DNA of 64,000 nucleotides from an uncultured Alistipes sp. (GTDB lineage: Bacteria > Bacteroidota > Bacteroidia > Bacteroidales > UBA932), in the NCBI GenBank assembly GCA_902388455.1, contig CABMPD010000015.1, positions 1 through 64,000 of the forward strand, given 5' to 3'. Position numbers and translations under genes: made by a program. The first letter of the stretch is position 1; every line of letters begins with the position of its first letter. Shown here piece after piece: positions 35,486-44,686 of the stretch. A model generated the notes under the pieces. The model made no database searches. It was given only the letters and a program-made list of their open reading frames with translations, and was not told the DNA's origin.

Positions 35486-36911
35486 CGAACACCTCCGCCT
35501 GATAAACGTACAGGTCCGCATCCTTCCACCCGTTCCAGCCGATTCCGGCCTTGTCCCGGGCACAGTGTCCCAAGAACTCCTCCTTGGTCCAGCCGGTCTC
35601 GTCCGCTACCTGCGGCAGGAAGGTCCCGCTGCGACCGTCCTTGACCATCAGCACCCCATCCCGCCCGAGCACCAGCTCGTCCGGCGAGGATATCTGCCTC
35701 AACGGAGACAGTACCGATATCTCGATATGCACCTGTTCCAGTTCCTCTCTGGTCAGCGGCCGGAACCTGTCATCCTCAAAGGCCGCAGCCCTGGCCATCT
35801 CCGCGACAGTCTTATACAACGGTCTGACGCCCACTATATTGCCGATACATCCGCGAAGCCGCCCATGCAGATGCAGGGTAACGAAAGCCCCGCACTCCGC
35901 CTTGAGCGTCTGCGTCAGCTGAGTGTCGGACGGTAGCCAGTACTTACCGTCAAAAGCCGTCTCAATACTCCGCCGGGCCGTCTCCAGCAGCACCTCCCGT
36001 TCCTCGGCAGTCAGGGAGAATCCCCCCGAGGCCCCGGTATTCTTTTCCGCACCTTTCTTATACACCACTGAAAACGCATGATACCCCACCACTTCGCTCT
36101 TGTCCCCATAGACCGCCGCATCACCGGAATTACGGTAATCCAGATGTCTGATTTCCAGATCTTCCCGTCCCTCCATCATCATCAGCAGAGCCGCAATGGG
36201 CAGCTGGCCGCAGGCACTTGTCGCCAGATTCGGCACCTTCGCGCGGGCATTGTCCAGCAGAACATCCAGGAAGCGGTCCACCGACCCGGAAGCGATGGCC
36301 TCGCCCGTAGCCCCGTCCACCCTGCAGGCATCCTCGTAGGAAGGGTAATGGGAAAAATCGCTGCTGATCACAAAGAGGTTGTCCTCATTCATATAAGGCC
36401 CGAGCACCCGGGCAATCCTCCGCAGTCCCCCGCCGTCGACCGAACCTATTATTATAGGTACAATAGGCGGAGTCTCCCGCAGTCTCTCCTGCAGGAAGGG
36501 CAGCTGCACCTCCAGGCAGTGCTCCCGCACATGCGCATTGTGGAAATCCCGGAAAATGGAATCCGCCCCGATGAGCTCGAAGCCCGCCTCAGTATCCACC
36601 CTCAACCGCCCTATAGGGGTCTCATACCAGTCGCACTCCACATCCACGGAAGCGCCCCGGAAGGCCTCCCGGTGACTTGGGCCGATGAGGAAGACACGCT
36701 CATACCTCTCCGCCGGGGCTATGGAAGCATACGCCTCCGCAGCCACCGCTCCCGAGAACACATACCCCGCATGGGGCACAATCACCGCCTGCACCCGTCC
36801 TTGAGGCCGGGCGGAAGCACTGTCCAGAAAGCCGTCCACGACAGCCTTCAACGTATCCGCATCTGACGGATAGAACTGTCCGGCCACCGCCGGAGAATGA
36901 ATATTCATCAT
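35475..36911 (-). CDS. Memo-AMMECR1 fusion protein (AmmeMemoRadiSam systems B and A)
   Basis: About 478 residues from the ATG at 36911 (MMNIHSPAVAGQFYPSD, the normal Memo start). The longer frame to 37016 lies upstream of an apparent -7 box and is rejected. The N-terminal half is Memo, a class III dioxygenase-like fold, with PHAGYVFSG, IGPSHREAF, EHCLEVQLPFL and ISSDFSHY. The C-terminal half (about 295-475) is AMMECR1, with LHGRLRGCIGNI and the EISVLSP strand. These two plus AmrS form the conserved AmmeMemoRadiSam set of unknown biochemical role. The stop overlaps the original amrS start by 11 bases. Confidence 0.9.
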   Translation of the reverse strand: MMNIHSPAVAGQFYPSDADTLKAVVDGFLDSASARPQGRVQAVIVPHAGYVFSGAVAAEAYASIAPAERYERVFLIGPSHREAFRGASVDVECDWYETPIGRLRVDTEAGFELIGADSIFRDFHNAHVREHCLEVQLPFLQERLRETPPIVPIIIGSVDGGGLRRIARVLGPYMNEDNLFVISSDFSHYPSYEDACRVDGATGEAIASGSVDRFLDVLLDNARAKVPNLATSACGQLPIAALLMMMEGREDLEIRHLDYRNSGDAAVYGDKSEVVGYHAFSVVYKKGAEKNTGASGGFSLTAEEREVLLETARRSIETAFDGKYWLPSDTQLTQTLKAECGAFVTLHLHGRLRGCIGNIVGVRPLYKTVAEMARAAAFEDDRFRPLTREELEQVHIEISVLSPLRQISSPDELVLGRDGVLMVKDGRSGTFLPQVADETGWTKEEFLGHCARDKAGIGWNGWKDADLYVYQAEVFDER

Positions 36912-36961
36912 AACGCTCAATAATATCGGAAGTAGAATTATCATCACAAGAGTATCAAATT

Positions 36962-36969
36962 CAAATATA
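36962..36969 (-). promoter_or_regulatory. Putative -7 box of the Memo-AMMECR1 gene
   Basis: Minus-strand TATATTTG, about 50 bases before the ATG at 36911. It decides the start by excluding the longer reading. Confidence 0.45.
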
Positions 36970-37153
36970 GAAAATATAATGGTAGAATGCTCTTTTTTAA
37001 AACAAATATTTTTCAAGGAACATGAAAGTAAAAATTATTTGGAATGACATGACAATCAATCTATTCGCAAAGCAAGAATTATTTAAAAATTTATAAAAAG
37101 TATTCAGAATAAGATTTGTACGATTGTTGTTTTTCTTTTACCTCATCACGATG

Positions 37154-37161
37154 TAGTTTTG
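37154..37161 (+). promoter_or_regulatory. Putative -7 box of the fimbrial operon
   Basis: TAGTTTTG fits TAnnTTTG, 56 bases before the fimbrial subunit ATG. The gap from 36912 to 37217 holds this box, the divergent Memo promoter and very AT-rich DNA near 37000-37120, with a GC-rich leader containing a small AGCC...GGCT hairpin (37171-37184). I saw no inverted repeats marking an invertible promoter and no recombinase. Confidence 0.4.
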
Positions 37162-37217
37162 CATCCGAAGCCGTCCCTGGCTGCGGGCACCATTTATTAA
37201 CTTTTAAATATTGTTGT

Positions 37218-38282
37218 ATGAAAAACATTTGTAAAATGACTGCCGGGACACTGTGTGCAGCAGTCCTGACAACAGGGTTCTCATCCTGCCAACCTCAGAC
37301 ATGTGTTACCTGTGAAGAAGACGGCCAGCCGGCAGTTCTCACCATCAGCCTGGCATCAGGCATCACGAAATCCGTATCCGCACAGACTCAGGAACAGGAT
37401 AACACTATTAATACCTTAGATGTGTTTATATTCCGCGATGGAGATGCTTCTGCTGCAGACTATCAGAAACTTGACACATACAAGCGTTTTGAAGGGGATG
37501 CTCTTGCAGATCTGACTCTGTCAACTACAACCGGAGCAAAACTGATCTGCGTCATAGCCAATTCCAATATCAGCACCTATGCCGGTATTACTAATCTCCA
37601 GGCATTCAGGGCACTCACTTCTACTCTAGCCGATGAGACCCTGGCAGATTTTACTATGTACGGAGAAGCTAAGCAGACATTGGGAGTTACATCTTCCGTG
37701 TCGATACTCCTGACCAGAATGATCTCAAGAGTGGCTGTCACATCCATAAAAACGAAGTTCGACGGAACCCCGTATGCCGGCATGACGCTATCCAACTGCA
37801 AGTTGTTTTTAATCAATGTTCACGGAGAAAAACTGATATACAACGGGAATTCTTTGGAAACCCCTTTGATACTCAATAACGGCAGCTTGGTGGGAGAAGA
37901 TGTCAACAGTACGGAAGAGGCCGGTCTGCTGATGGACAATATTACGGAGGTTATCACAGGAGAAGCATATAGTACAGCACACTACCTGTACTGCTATTCC
38001 AACGAGACTGACGACATAACATCTTCTACCAAACTGGTACTGCAGGCAGATCTTGACGGCATAACCTATTATTATCCTATCCCTGTGAACCAGGCCGGTT
38101 ATGGATATACAGGCAGCAACAGCCATTACGGAATCCGCAGAAACACTGCATACTCTTACAGCATAACCGTAACAAGGCCCGGTTCTTTGGATCCCGACAC
38201 TCCTGTAGTACCTGGTATGCTGGAGCTCTCAATAGAAATAGCAGACTGGACAGTCATTCCCAGTTTTGAAAAGGTATTCTAA
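37218..38282 (+). CDS. FimA/Mfa1-like major fimbrial subunit, lipoprotein
   Basis: About 354 residues from the ATG at 37218, chosen because it starts the lipoprotein signal MKNICKMTAGTL...GFSSC (lipobox Cys about residue 24). The mature part fits Bacteroidales type V fimbrillins: a first beta domain with NTLDVFIFRDG and a second with SRVAVTSI and ITVTRPGS near the end. The C-terminal strand IEIADWTVIPSFEKVF is the kind that serves as donor strand in polymerisation. Type V pilins are exported as lipoproteins and assembled on the outer surface after trypsin-like trimming. First gene of a three-gene operon. Confidence 0.82.
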   Translation: MKNICKMTAGTLCAAVLTTGFSSCQPQTCVTCEEDGQPAVLTISLASGITKSVSAQTQEQDNTINTLDVFIFRDGDASAADYQKLDTYKRFEGDALADLTLSTTTGAKLICVIANSNISTYAGITNLQAFRALTSTLADETLADFTMYGEAKQTLGVTSSVSILLTRMISRVAVTSIKTKFDGTPYAGMTLSNCKLFLINVHGEKLIYNGNSLETPLILNNGSLVGEDVNSTEEAGLLMDNITEVITGEAYSTAHYLYCYSNETDDITSSTKLVLQADLDGITYYYPIPVNQAGYGYTGSNSHYGIRRNTAYSYSITVTRPGSLDPDTPVVPGMLELSIEIADWTVIPSFEKVF

Positions 38283-38293
38283 CTTCCACTGCC

Positions 38294-39100
38294 ATGAAGC
38301 TGAAGGTGATGCTGCTTGTCATCGCATCTCTTACAGCCGCGCAGTCATGTATATTCGAGAACAGGGAGGATTGTCCTGTATACCTTACACTTGACTTTTC
38401 TGGAGTTCCTGATGAGGTAGGACATATCCGACTTATCCTGAAACATGAGAACAATAGTTTGATCTATGATACGGTAGACCGGGAAGATTTCGGAAACGTT
38501 TACGAAATCCCTGTACAGAAAGGGAATTTCCAAATAGCGGCGTTCGGCAATATTCAGAGCATGGTGTATAATAACGGCTACACTGTACAGACAGGCGGAC
38601 AGGCGGACAATCTATACACATGCTTCTTCCCGGCAGCCTATTACGGTGATCTCGCAAGGGACACTCTGACCCTTCTGAAAGATAACATCGGGCTGCATAT
38701 CAGAATCCTAGGCCAAGCATCGGATCCGGACAGCATATATGTCCGCATAGAATCAACATCTGTAGGCTATGATTTGAACGGAGATATTATAGCCGGAGTC
38801 TACAGACACGTACCCGTGGCTGCGCATCAGCCGGAAGAAGATGCCGAATATTTTGAGTTCTCCTCCCGTATTCTTAGACAGAGAGACGAGAACCTTACAC
38901 TACACATCTGCGCTGTTGGAGACAGTACAGAATTTACGATTACCAGCATATCGCTGGCCTCGAGCCTTAAAGAGGCCGGCATAAGTATGGACGATAAAGG
39001 ATTGAGCGATGTCTACCTGACTGTGGATCATGCACATTCATCTATGTCTGTCAGTCCGGTTGATTGGAACGATAATGGTCACGTTGAAATTGAATTATGA
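38294..39100 (+). CDS. FimB/Mfa2-like fimbrial anchor lipoprotein
   Basis: A 268-residue lipoprotein (signal ending TAAQSC, Cys19) that begins with IFENREDCPVYLTLDFS, the hallmark start of the FimB/Mfa2 family. Mfa2 caps and anchors the fimbria and limits its length in Porphyromonas. It starts 11 bases after the subunit gene and its stop overlaps the next ATG by four bases (39097-39100). Two beta-sandwich domains are expected. Family assignment is good; the anchoring role is by homology. Confidence 0.82.
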   Translation: MKLKVMLLVIASLTAAQSCIFENREDCPVYLTLDFSGVPDEVGHIRLILKHENNSLIYDTVDREDFGNVYEIPVQKGNFQIAAFGNIQSMVYNNGYTVQTGGQADNLYTCFFPAAYYGDLARDTLTLLKDNIGLHIRILGQASDPDSIYVRIESTSVGYDLNGDIIAGVYRHVPVAAHQPEEDAEYFEFSSRILRQRDENLTLHICAVGDSTEFTITSISLASSLKEAGISMDDKGLSDVYLTVDHAHSSMSVSPVDWNDNGHVEIEL

Positions 39101-42096
39101 TGAGAGAGACATTTTTATTATTAATGACCATCATGGTGTTCTGTACTTCATGCGAGAAGAACAGAAAGATTGTGAATACACCTGACGGCAGCATAGCATT
39201 CAGCATTGTTGTGGAAGAGAACACACGTACCAAAACGGCTCCTGTTGTCAGTGAGGAAGGTATAAGCAATATAAATATCTTTCTGTACAATCGTTTAGGC
39301 AAACTGGAATCTTACTGCTATATCGACAGCTGGGATGGACAGGAAAGTATTCCTTTGGGCATTAATTCGGGGACAGAATATTCCATTTATGCTATTGCCA
39401 ATACCGGAGATCTCACCGGCCTGCCTGAAATAACGGAACAGGCCGGTATTGAATCTCTGGTATGGACTGCCGGTTCTCCGGACGATATTGTCAATGACGC
39501 AGGGGCAATCCCCATGTCATGTTGCCTGCCTTTGAAGAAGTATGATGACGGGGCAAGTGTTACTCTGAAACTTCAGCGCCTACTTTCCAAATTCAGGATT
39601 ATCGCAGATATTTCGGGGTTGAACGATGATGTTGAGCTCTTTAACATCAAGCAGGTAAGACTCAAGAATATGAACTCTTCAGTCCGTTATTTCGGGATCA
39701 GCAGGGCGGAATCATCGGAACAGGTATTCAAGGACGGCACCAGTATTGAGGGGAATGGACTGAGTACCCTGTTCACGCAAGGTGTGGACTTCTATCTGAC
39801 AGAGAATGCACAAGGCGATCTTCTGTCCGACAACATCAATGAGCAGACCCACATTCCACCATCGCCTTATGACGGGCTGTGCACGTACGTTGAGTTTGTA
39901 GTAGATTACAGAAACTCCGAGCACTACAACGACAGCCTGGTATACCGCTACTATCTGCATGACGGACGATATCTGGACAATTTTGATGTCCTCCGCAATA
40001 CGATGTATACCTGCCTGACATCTTTCACAGGCTCGGGTATCAATGAGAACACATGGAGAATCGATGTGTCCGGTATGAAAGATCTGGTTACAGGCATATC
40101 TGTCACACCTGACACTCATACATTTAGGGAAAAAGGTGAGACTATGCAGTATACCGTTACAGTAACTCCTGCGTCAGCAGAGAATCCCTCAGTAAGATGG
40201 CTGTCCGACAACGAAGATGTCGCAACTGTCAGTCCGGACGGTACAGTTACTGCTGTAGGAGACGGAACATGCAGTATCATAGCCATGGCACAGGACGGCA
40301 GCGGAGTCTCAGGATCTGCAAAAGCCGTTGTTGATACTTACAAAGAACCGTCTTCTGTTACTGTATCCCCGGATAAAGCCGAAATGTATGTCGGAGAGAC
40401 TGTTGCCCTTAGTGCATTGGTCCTGCCTGAGGATGCTGAGGACAGGAGCGTCACATGGATATCTTCTGACCCTTCTACTGCGTCTGTCTCTGAAGACGGT
40501 ATTGTAAAGGCATTGATGACAGGAACGGTGTATATCATTGTCTCGACGGATGCAAACTCGTTAAAAGACACTGCGGAGATTATCATACATGATAAGATTT
40601 TCATAATTAACGAATTTCCGGATGTCCTTTACCCTAACTACAATTCTCCTGTTAAAATACCTTATCGTGCTGAACCGTCCGGAACACCCTCATTCAATAT
40701 TACAGTCAATTCGGGAGACGCATCCGGAGCATCTGTCTCAGGAGATGTCCTCACAGCATCGAATCCAGGTATAAAAGGAGGTGAGATAGGAACATATACC
40801 TTGAGTGCAACTGTCAACGGCATTACTTCCAGCAGGGATTTTTCTGTCAATGCAGGAAGCATTGTCCTGTCCTCCAACATTACCGCAGTATATCCAGATT
40901 ATCCGACTCGACTCACAATCAAGGAATTATCCCCGTCAGACATCGGTGTGTCATGGTCTTCTTCCGATCCTGAAATAGTCAGTATCAACAGCACCGGTAT
41001 GATTCTCCCAAAAAAATTAGGCAGTTGTACTATAAAAGCCAGAACCGCATCAGGGGCATACGATGAGGTTCGAGTCAATGTTACAGCGCCGTCAATTATA
41101 CTTGCCGATACTATTATCCGCATCTATGAGGGTAATAATCTTAAACTGTCGGCCGGCACATTCCCTGAACTGGACTATGAATTGGAGTATTCCGTTATAA
41201 GCGGGGAAGAATATGTTTCAATATCAGGTAACACTCTCACAGGACTCAAACGTACGCCTGTCCGTCAATATGCGATGATACAAGTGCGCTACAAGAAATT
41301 CCCCAATATTTACAAGACTGCAGAGGTTATGGTGATGCCATGCCTGAATGCTTCCATTACTGGAAATGACCGAATGGTAAATACTTTCGGCCATATATCT
41401 GTAGGGAACTTTTCTGGAAACGTAAGCACCTATATCAGATTGCAGGTTTTCCAAGCCCCTCATGTGGATATAATTTGGGAAATTATTGACAAAGAAGGGA
41501 ATGTCTGTACCAATGACTTCGAGATGACTCAGGAATATGTCCTGTTACCGATTACCCGCGCTGCAAATGGAGAGTTCACCATAACCGGATGGGATCAGAG
41601 CCGTACTTTTAGGACTGATGCTTTAAAATTCTCGGTATATCAGCTGTTGTCCTATGAAGTCGGATTGGGCGAATATTCTTTATTACAGGTAGGAAATGTC
41701 TCTTACTATATAGTTTCGCTATTTGCACGTTGGCGCTCGGATTCTTGGAGTTTTCTATCTGAGACGGAGAAAAAGGCCATGAGCGAAATTAAACTGATTA
41801 CTCATAATCCGGAATACAGTGACTTTTACAGCATCTGTCCTATAGACGAAAAGGAACTATTCATAGAGGATTATCAGACAAATATCCGCAGAACACCGGC
41901 AGGTGTGGTCGGCGACCTGCGTTGGCTGTCACCCCTAAGCTGGATCAGGCTTGATATGAGTCCGTCCCCAGAATCCACTCAAGGCATTACAGGTAGTTAT
42001 TTTATTTTCAATCAGGAGGATAATGGAATAGAAGGATACTACTATATCAAGCAGCACAGCAATGAGCTGTTCAACCTGATAGATTTCGGTAATTGA
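39097..42096 (+). CDS. Large fimbria-associated lipoprotein with Big_2 Ig-like domains
   Basis: A 999-residue lipoprotein (signal ending VFCTSC, Cys19). The N-terminal part (about 30-320) looks like a fimbrillin/DUF4906-type domain: GISNINIFLYNRLGK, TEYSIYAIANTGDL. Then come bacterial Ig-like Big_2 domains at about 328-412, 416-498 and 586-664, each with the SVTWxSSDPxxASVSxDGxV type of pattern. The last 330 residues are not recognised. By position after the pilin and anchor it may be the tip or accessory adhesin. There is no obvious catalytic motif. Confidence 0.7.
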   Translation: MMRETFLLLMTIMVFCTSCEKNRKIVNTPDGSIAFSIVVEENTRTKTAPVVSEEGISNINIFLYNRLGKLESYCYIDSWDGQESIPLGINSGTEYSIYAIANTGDLTGLPEITEQAGIESLVWTAGSPDDIVNDAGAIPMSCCLPLKKYDDGASVTLKLQRLLSKFRIIADISGLNDDVELFNIKQVRLKNMNSSVRYFGISRAESSEQVFKDGTSIEGNGLSTLFTQGVDFYLTENAQGDLLSDNINEQTHIPPSPYDGLCTYVEFVVDYRNSEHYNDSLVYRYYLHDGRYLDNFDVLRNTMYTCLTSFTGSGINENTWRIDVSGMKDLVTGISVTPDTHTFREKGETMQYTVTVTPASAENPSVRWLSDNEDVATVSPDGTVTAVGDGTCSIIAMAQDGSGVSGSAKAVVDTYKEPSSVTVSPDKAEMYVGETVALSALVLPEDAEDRSVTWISSDPSTASVSEDGIVKALMTGTVYIIVSTDANSLKDTAEIIIHDKIFIINEFPDVLYPNYNSPVKIPYRAEPSGTPSFNITVNSGDASGASVSGDVLTASNPGIKGGEIGTYTLSATVNGITSSRDFSVNAGSIVLSSNITAVYPDYPTRLTIKELSPSDIGVSWSSSDPEIVSINSTGMILPKKLGSCTIKARTASGAYDEVRVNVTAPSIILADTIIRIYEGNNLKLSAGTFPELDYELEYSVISGEEYVSISGNTLTGLKRTPVRQYAMIQVRYKKFPNIYKTAEVMVMPCLNASITGNDRMVNTFGHISVGNFSGNVSTYIRLQVFQAPHVDIIWEIIDKEGNVCTNDFEMTQEYVLLPITRAANGEFTITGWDQSRTFRTDALKFSVYQLLSYEVGLGEYSLLQVGNVSYYIVSLFARWRSDSWSFLSETEKKAMSEIKLITHNPEYSDFYSICPIDEKELFIEDYQTNIRRTPAGVVGDLRWLSPLSWIRLDMSPSPESTQGITGSYFIFNQEDNGIEGYYYIKQHSNELFNLIDFGN

Positions 42097-42108
42097 TGTT
42101 GACGGGCA

Positions 42109-42143
42109 TTTGGTACAATAAGGAATAGTTTGTATTATATTTG
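42109..42143 (+). promoter_or_regulatory. Putative promoter of the M28 peptidase gene
   Basis: TTTG (42109-42112) and TATATTTG (42136-42143) are 23 bases apart, slightly wide for the Bacteroidota consensus, about 30 bases before the ATG. Confidence 0.45.
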
Positions 42144-42172
42144 AGATGTAATTTGAATTAAAATTTTAACTT

Positions 42173-43831
42173 ATGAGATTTACATTTTCCAAATTTTTAA
42201 CTGCCTCGGCAGCACTTATGGTATTGCCGTTGTCTGCAGCAGCATCTATTCCCAAAGGAAATGATCCGATAGTTCAAAAAGTAATCAGCATCGCAGCAGA
42301 AGACAATCAGACTATGGACCATCTCGATATAGTTACCAACCGTTTCGGTGGCCGTCCCCTGGGATCGGACGCATACACCCATGCCACGGACTGGGCCGTG
42401 CATATGTTCGAACAGTGGGGACTGGAAGTACATAAAGAGTATGCGGGTGAACTGTCCGTAGGTTTCAACAGAGGCCCCTGGTTCGGACGCATGATCAACG
42501 GCAACGAGACCCTTCACTTCACTACACCGGCCTTTACGGCAGGTACCAAGGGAGTACAGAGGGGGCACGTGGTCCTGGAGCCCAGGACAAAGGCTGAATT
42601 CGAGAGGATGAAGCAGACAATCAACGGAGCCTGGGTACTCATCGGCGGTACCAGCAAAGGCTGGCCCATCGACTATTCCGAGCGGGGTGATGCCCGCAGA
42701 GCTGAGATTATCGCGCAGAACGACTCCATCTCTGCACTGAACGCGGAGATACGCAGCTACAACCGCGGCGTCTTCTCTCAGAGAAGAGACCTCGAGAGGC
42801 AGTTGCAGACTGCTTCCGGCAGACAGGCCGTCAAGATTAAGGCTCAGATAGATGCTCTTCAGGAAAAAAAGCTAATCCCTCTTATTGAGGAGCCGGCTCT
42901 GTTCTACCGCGAAATGCTTGAGGCCGGGGCACTGGGACTGATACAGTCCGCCCCCGTACCCATTACGACCCTATACGACAGGGCCAACATCGATGACGGC
43001 TATATGATATGGGACAACCTTCCCACTCTTCCGGACATAAAACTGGATTTCAGGCAGTATGAAAAAATTAAGGAAATGGTGGAGCTCCGGGAATACGTGG
43101 AGCTGGAGTTCGACATCCGCAACCATTTCTACATGGGTCCTGTTCCGTACTACAACGTAGTGGCTGTGCTGCCCGGCACCGAATATCCGGACGAATATGT
43201 CATCTGCGGCGGTCATCTGGACAGTTATGATGCAGCCACGGGCGGAGTGGACTGCGGTACCGGTATTGCGCCCACAATGGAGGCGGCCCGACTGCTGGCT
43301 GAGGCTGGAGCAAAACCCAAGCGCTCCATAGTATTCGCTTTATGGGCAGGTGAGGAATTCGGGCTGCTCGGCTCTAAAGCCTGGGTGGAGTCGCATCCGG
43401 ACAAACTCCCCAACGTCATCAACTACTTCAACCGTGACGGAGGCCCTACGGTAGCCAACAGCATGTCGGTACCTCAAGAGTGGTACGATGCCCTGGAACC
43501 TGTCTGTGAACCGCTCGAAGATCTGGATCCAAGATTTCCCTTTACACTGAGAGTCAATGACCGGTATCCGATGGAAATTCCCGAGAAAGCCGGCGGTTCC
43601 GACCACGCCTACTTCATGATGAGCGGAGTGCCCGTAATCAGCTTCGGCACCGGCGACCCTCTCGGATACAACTTCAGCTACGGCGAGATCTGGCACACTG
43701 ACCGCGACCTCTACACCAAGAGCATTCCCGAGTACATGGAGCACACCTCCATCGTGAACGCCATCGTCCTCTGGGGTATCGCCAACCTGCCTGAGAAACT
43801 GCCCGCCAGCGCTGTCTACATCCAGGAATAA
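42173..43831 (+). CDS. Secreted M28-family zinc aminopeptidase
   Basis: A 552-residue exported protein (signal peptide to about residue 24). A protease-associated-like insert (about 100-310) contains a coiled, charged stretch (about 180-240). The M28 catalytic domain follows with metal-site residues in CGGHLDSYD (His), GGVDCGTG (Asp), WAGEEFGLLG (Glu pair), YFNRDGGP (Asp) and GGSDHAYF (His). M28 enzymes release N-terminal residues or dipeptides from peptides. It is a single-gene unit with its own promoter and a following terminator. Confidence 0.88.
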   Translation: MRFTFSKFLTASAALMVLPLSAAASIPKGNDPIVQKVISIAAEDNQTMDHLDIVTNRFGGRPLGSDAYTHATDWAVHMFEQWGLEVHKEYAGELSVGFNRGPWFGRMINGNETLHFTTPAFTAGTKGVQRGHVVLEPRTKAEFERMKQTINGAWVLIGGTSKGWPIDYSERGDARRAEIIAQNDSISALNAEIRSYNRGVFSQRRDLERQLQTASGRQAVKIKAQIDALQEKKLIPLIEEPALFYREMLEAGALGLIQSAPVPITTLYDRANIDDGYMIWDNLPTLPDIKLDFRQYEKIKEMVELREYVELEFDIRNHFYMGPVPYYNVVAVLPGTEYPDEYVICGGHLDSYDAATGGVDCGTGIAPTMEAARLLAEAGAKPKRSIVFALWAGEEFGLLGSKAWVESHPDKLPNVINYFNRDGGPTVANSMSVPQEWYDALEPVCEPLEDLDPRFPFTLRVNDRYPMEIPEKAGGSDHAYFMMSGVPVISFGTGDPLGYNFSYGEIWHTDRDLYTKSIPEYMEHTSIVNAIVLWGIANLPEKLPASAVYIQE

Positions 43832-43851
43832 AACATAATTACCTATAACAG

Positions 43852-43889
43852 AAAGAGGTATGTCGTAATGAGCGGCATACCTCTTTTTT
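43852..43889 (+). terminator. Rho-independent terminator after the M28 peptidase
   Basis: AAAGAGGTATG (43852-43862) pairs with CATACCTCTTT (43876-43886), followed by a run of T to 43889. It lies between two convergent genes and best fits rightward transcription. Confidence 0.8.
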
Positions 43890-43912
43890 ATGACTCATTC
43901 AGTCCGGGCGGC

Positions 43913-44668
43913 TTATTTCTGCCTCTGCCGTACCGCCTCGAAAAGCATGAGGGATGCGGCCACCGACACGTTCAGAGAGCCTATATCCCCGCGCATGGGG
44001 ATTCTGGCCTGCACGTCGCAGAGAGCCAGCACCGACGAGGAGATACCCTTACCTTCGGAGCCCATGACGAATGCCGTGGGCCTGGTCATATCCACTCCAT
44101 AAATCATCCCCTCGGCCTTCTCGGTGGCGGCCACTATCTGAAAGCCCTTCTCCTTGAGGTAGTACAGGGGTATGCGCAGATTCTTGCACTTGGAGACACC
44201 GATGCGGAGCAGGGCGCCGGCCGAGGCCTTGACACCATCGGCATTGATGGCTGCACCGCCCTTTGCAGGAAGGATAATGCCCCCCGCTCCGGCACATTCG
44301 GCACTGCGGGCTATTGCCCCCAGATTGCGCACGTCGCTCACTCCGTCGAGGAGGACAAAAACCGGGGCCGGGTCTTTCTGGAAGGCCCTCTCCACCATTT
44401 CCTCCAGCGGCATGTAGTCGATCTGCGGCAAATATGCCACCACTCCCTGATTCCGACCTCCGCGGAAGCGGGCCAGGCGCTCGGCCGGCACGAACTGGAA
44501 CGGTATGCCGCGGCTGTCCAGTTCGGTGAGAAGCTGGCGGAACTGCTGCCCCTCCAGTCCTTGCTTCAGCAGCACTTTTTCTATCTGTCTTCCGGACAGG
44601 ACGGCCTCCAGGACGGGGTGCATCCCGTAGAGGTGGTATCCGGTATCCTTTTTCTCGGTATTTTCCAT
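43913..44668 (-). CDS. rlmB: 23S rRNA 2'-O-methyltransferase RlmB (SpoU/TrmH family)
   Basis: A 251-residue SpoU methyltransferase. The N-terminal substrate-binding domain starts with YHLYGMHPVLEAV. The SPOUT motifs are GVSDVRNLGAIARSAECAG (motif 1), FVMGSEGKGIS (motif 2) and GSLNVSVAASLMLFE (motif 3), forming the AdoMet knot. It matches RlmB, which methylates G2251 in 23S rRNA, although a related tRNA/rRNA target cannot be excluded. Last gene of a leftward run beginning at valS. Confidence 0.88.
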   Translation of the reverse strand: MENTEKKDTGYHLYGMHPVLEAVLSGRQIEKVLLKQGLEGQQFRQLLTELDSRGIPFQFVPAERLARFRGGRNQGVVAYLPQIDYMPLEEMVERAFQKDPAPVFVLLDGVSDVRNLGAIARSAECAGAGGIILPAKGGAAINADGVKASAGALLRIGVSKCKNLRIPLYYLKEKGFQIVAATEKAEGMIYGVDMTRPTAFVMGSEGKGISSSVLALCDVQARIPMRGDIGSLNVSVAASLMLFEAVRQRQK

Positions 44669-44686
44669 ATTGTCTTGCGTTTATTT

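Noticed and set aside
36912..37217. Possible invertible promoter in front of the fimbrial operon
   Set aside because: I found no pair of inverted repeats of useful length flanking the -7 box, and no tyrosine or serine recombinase in the window.
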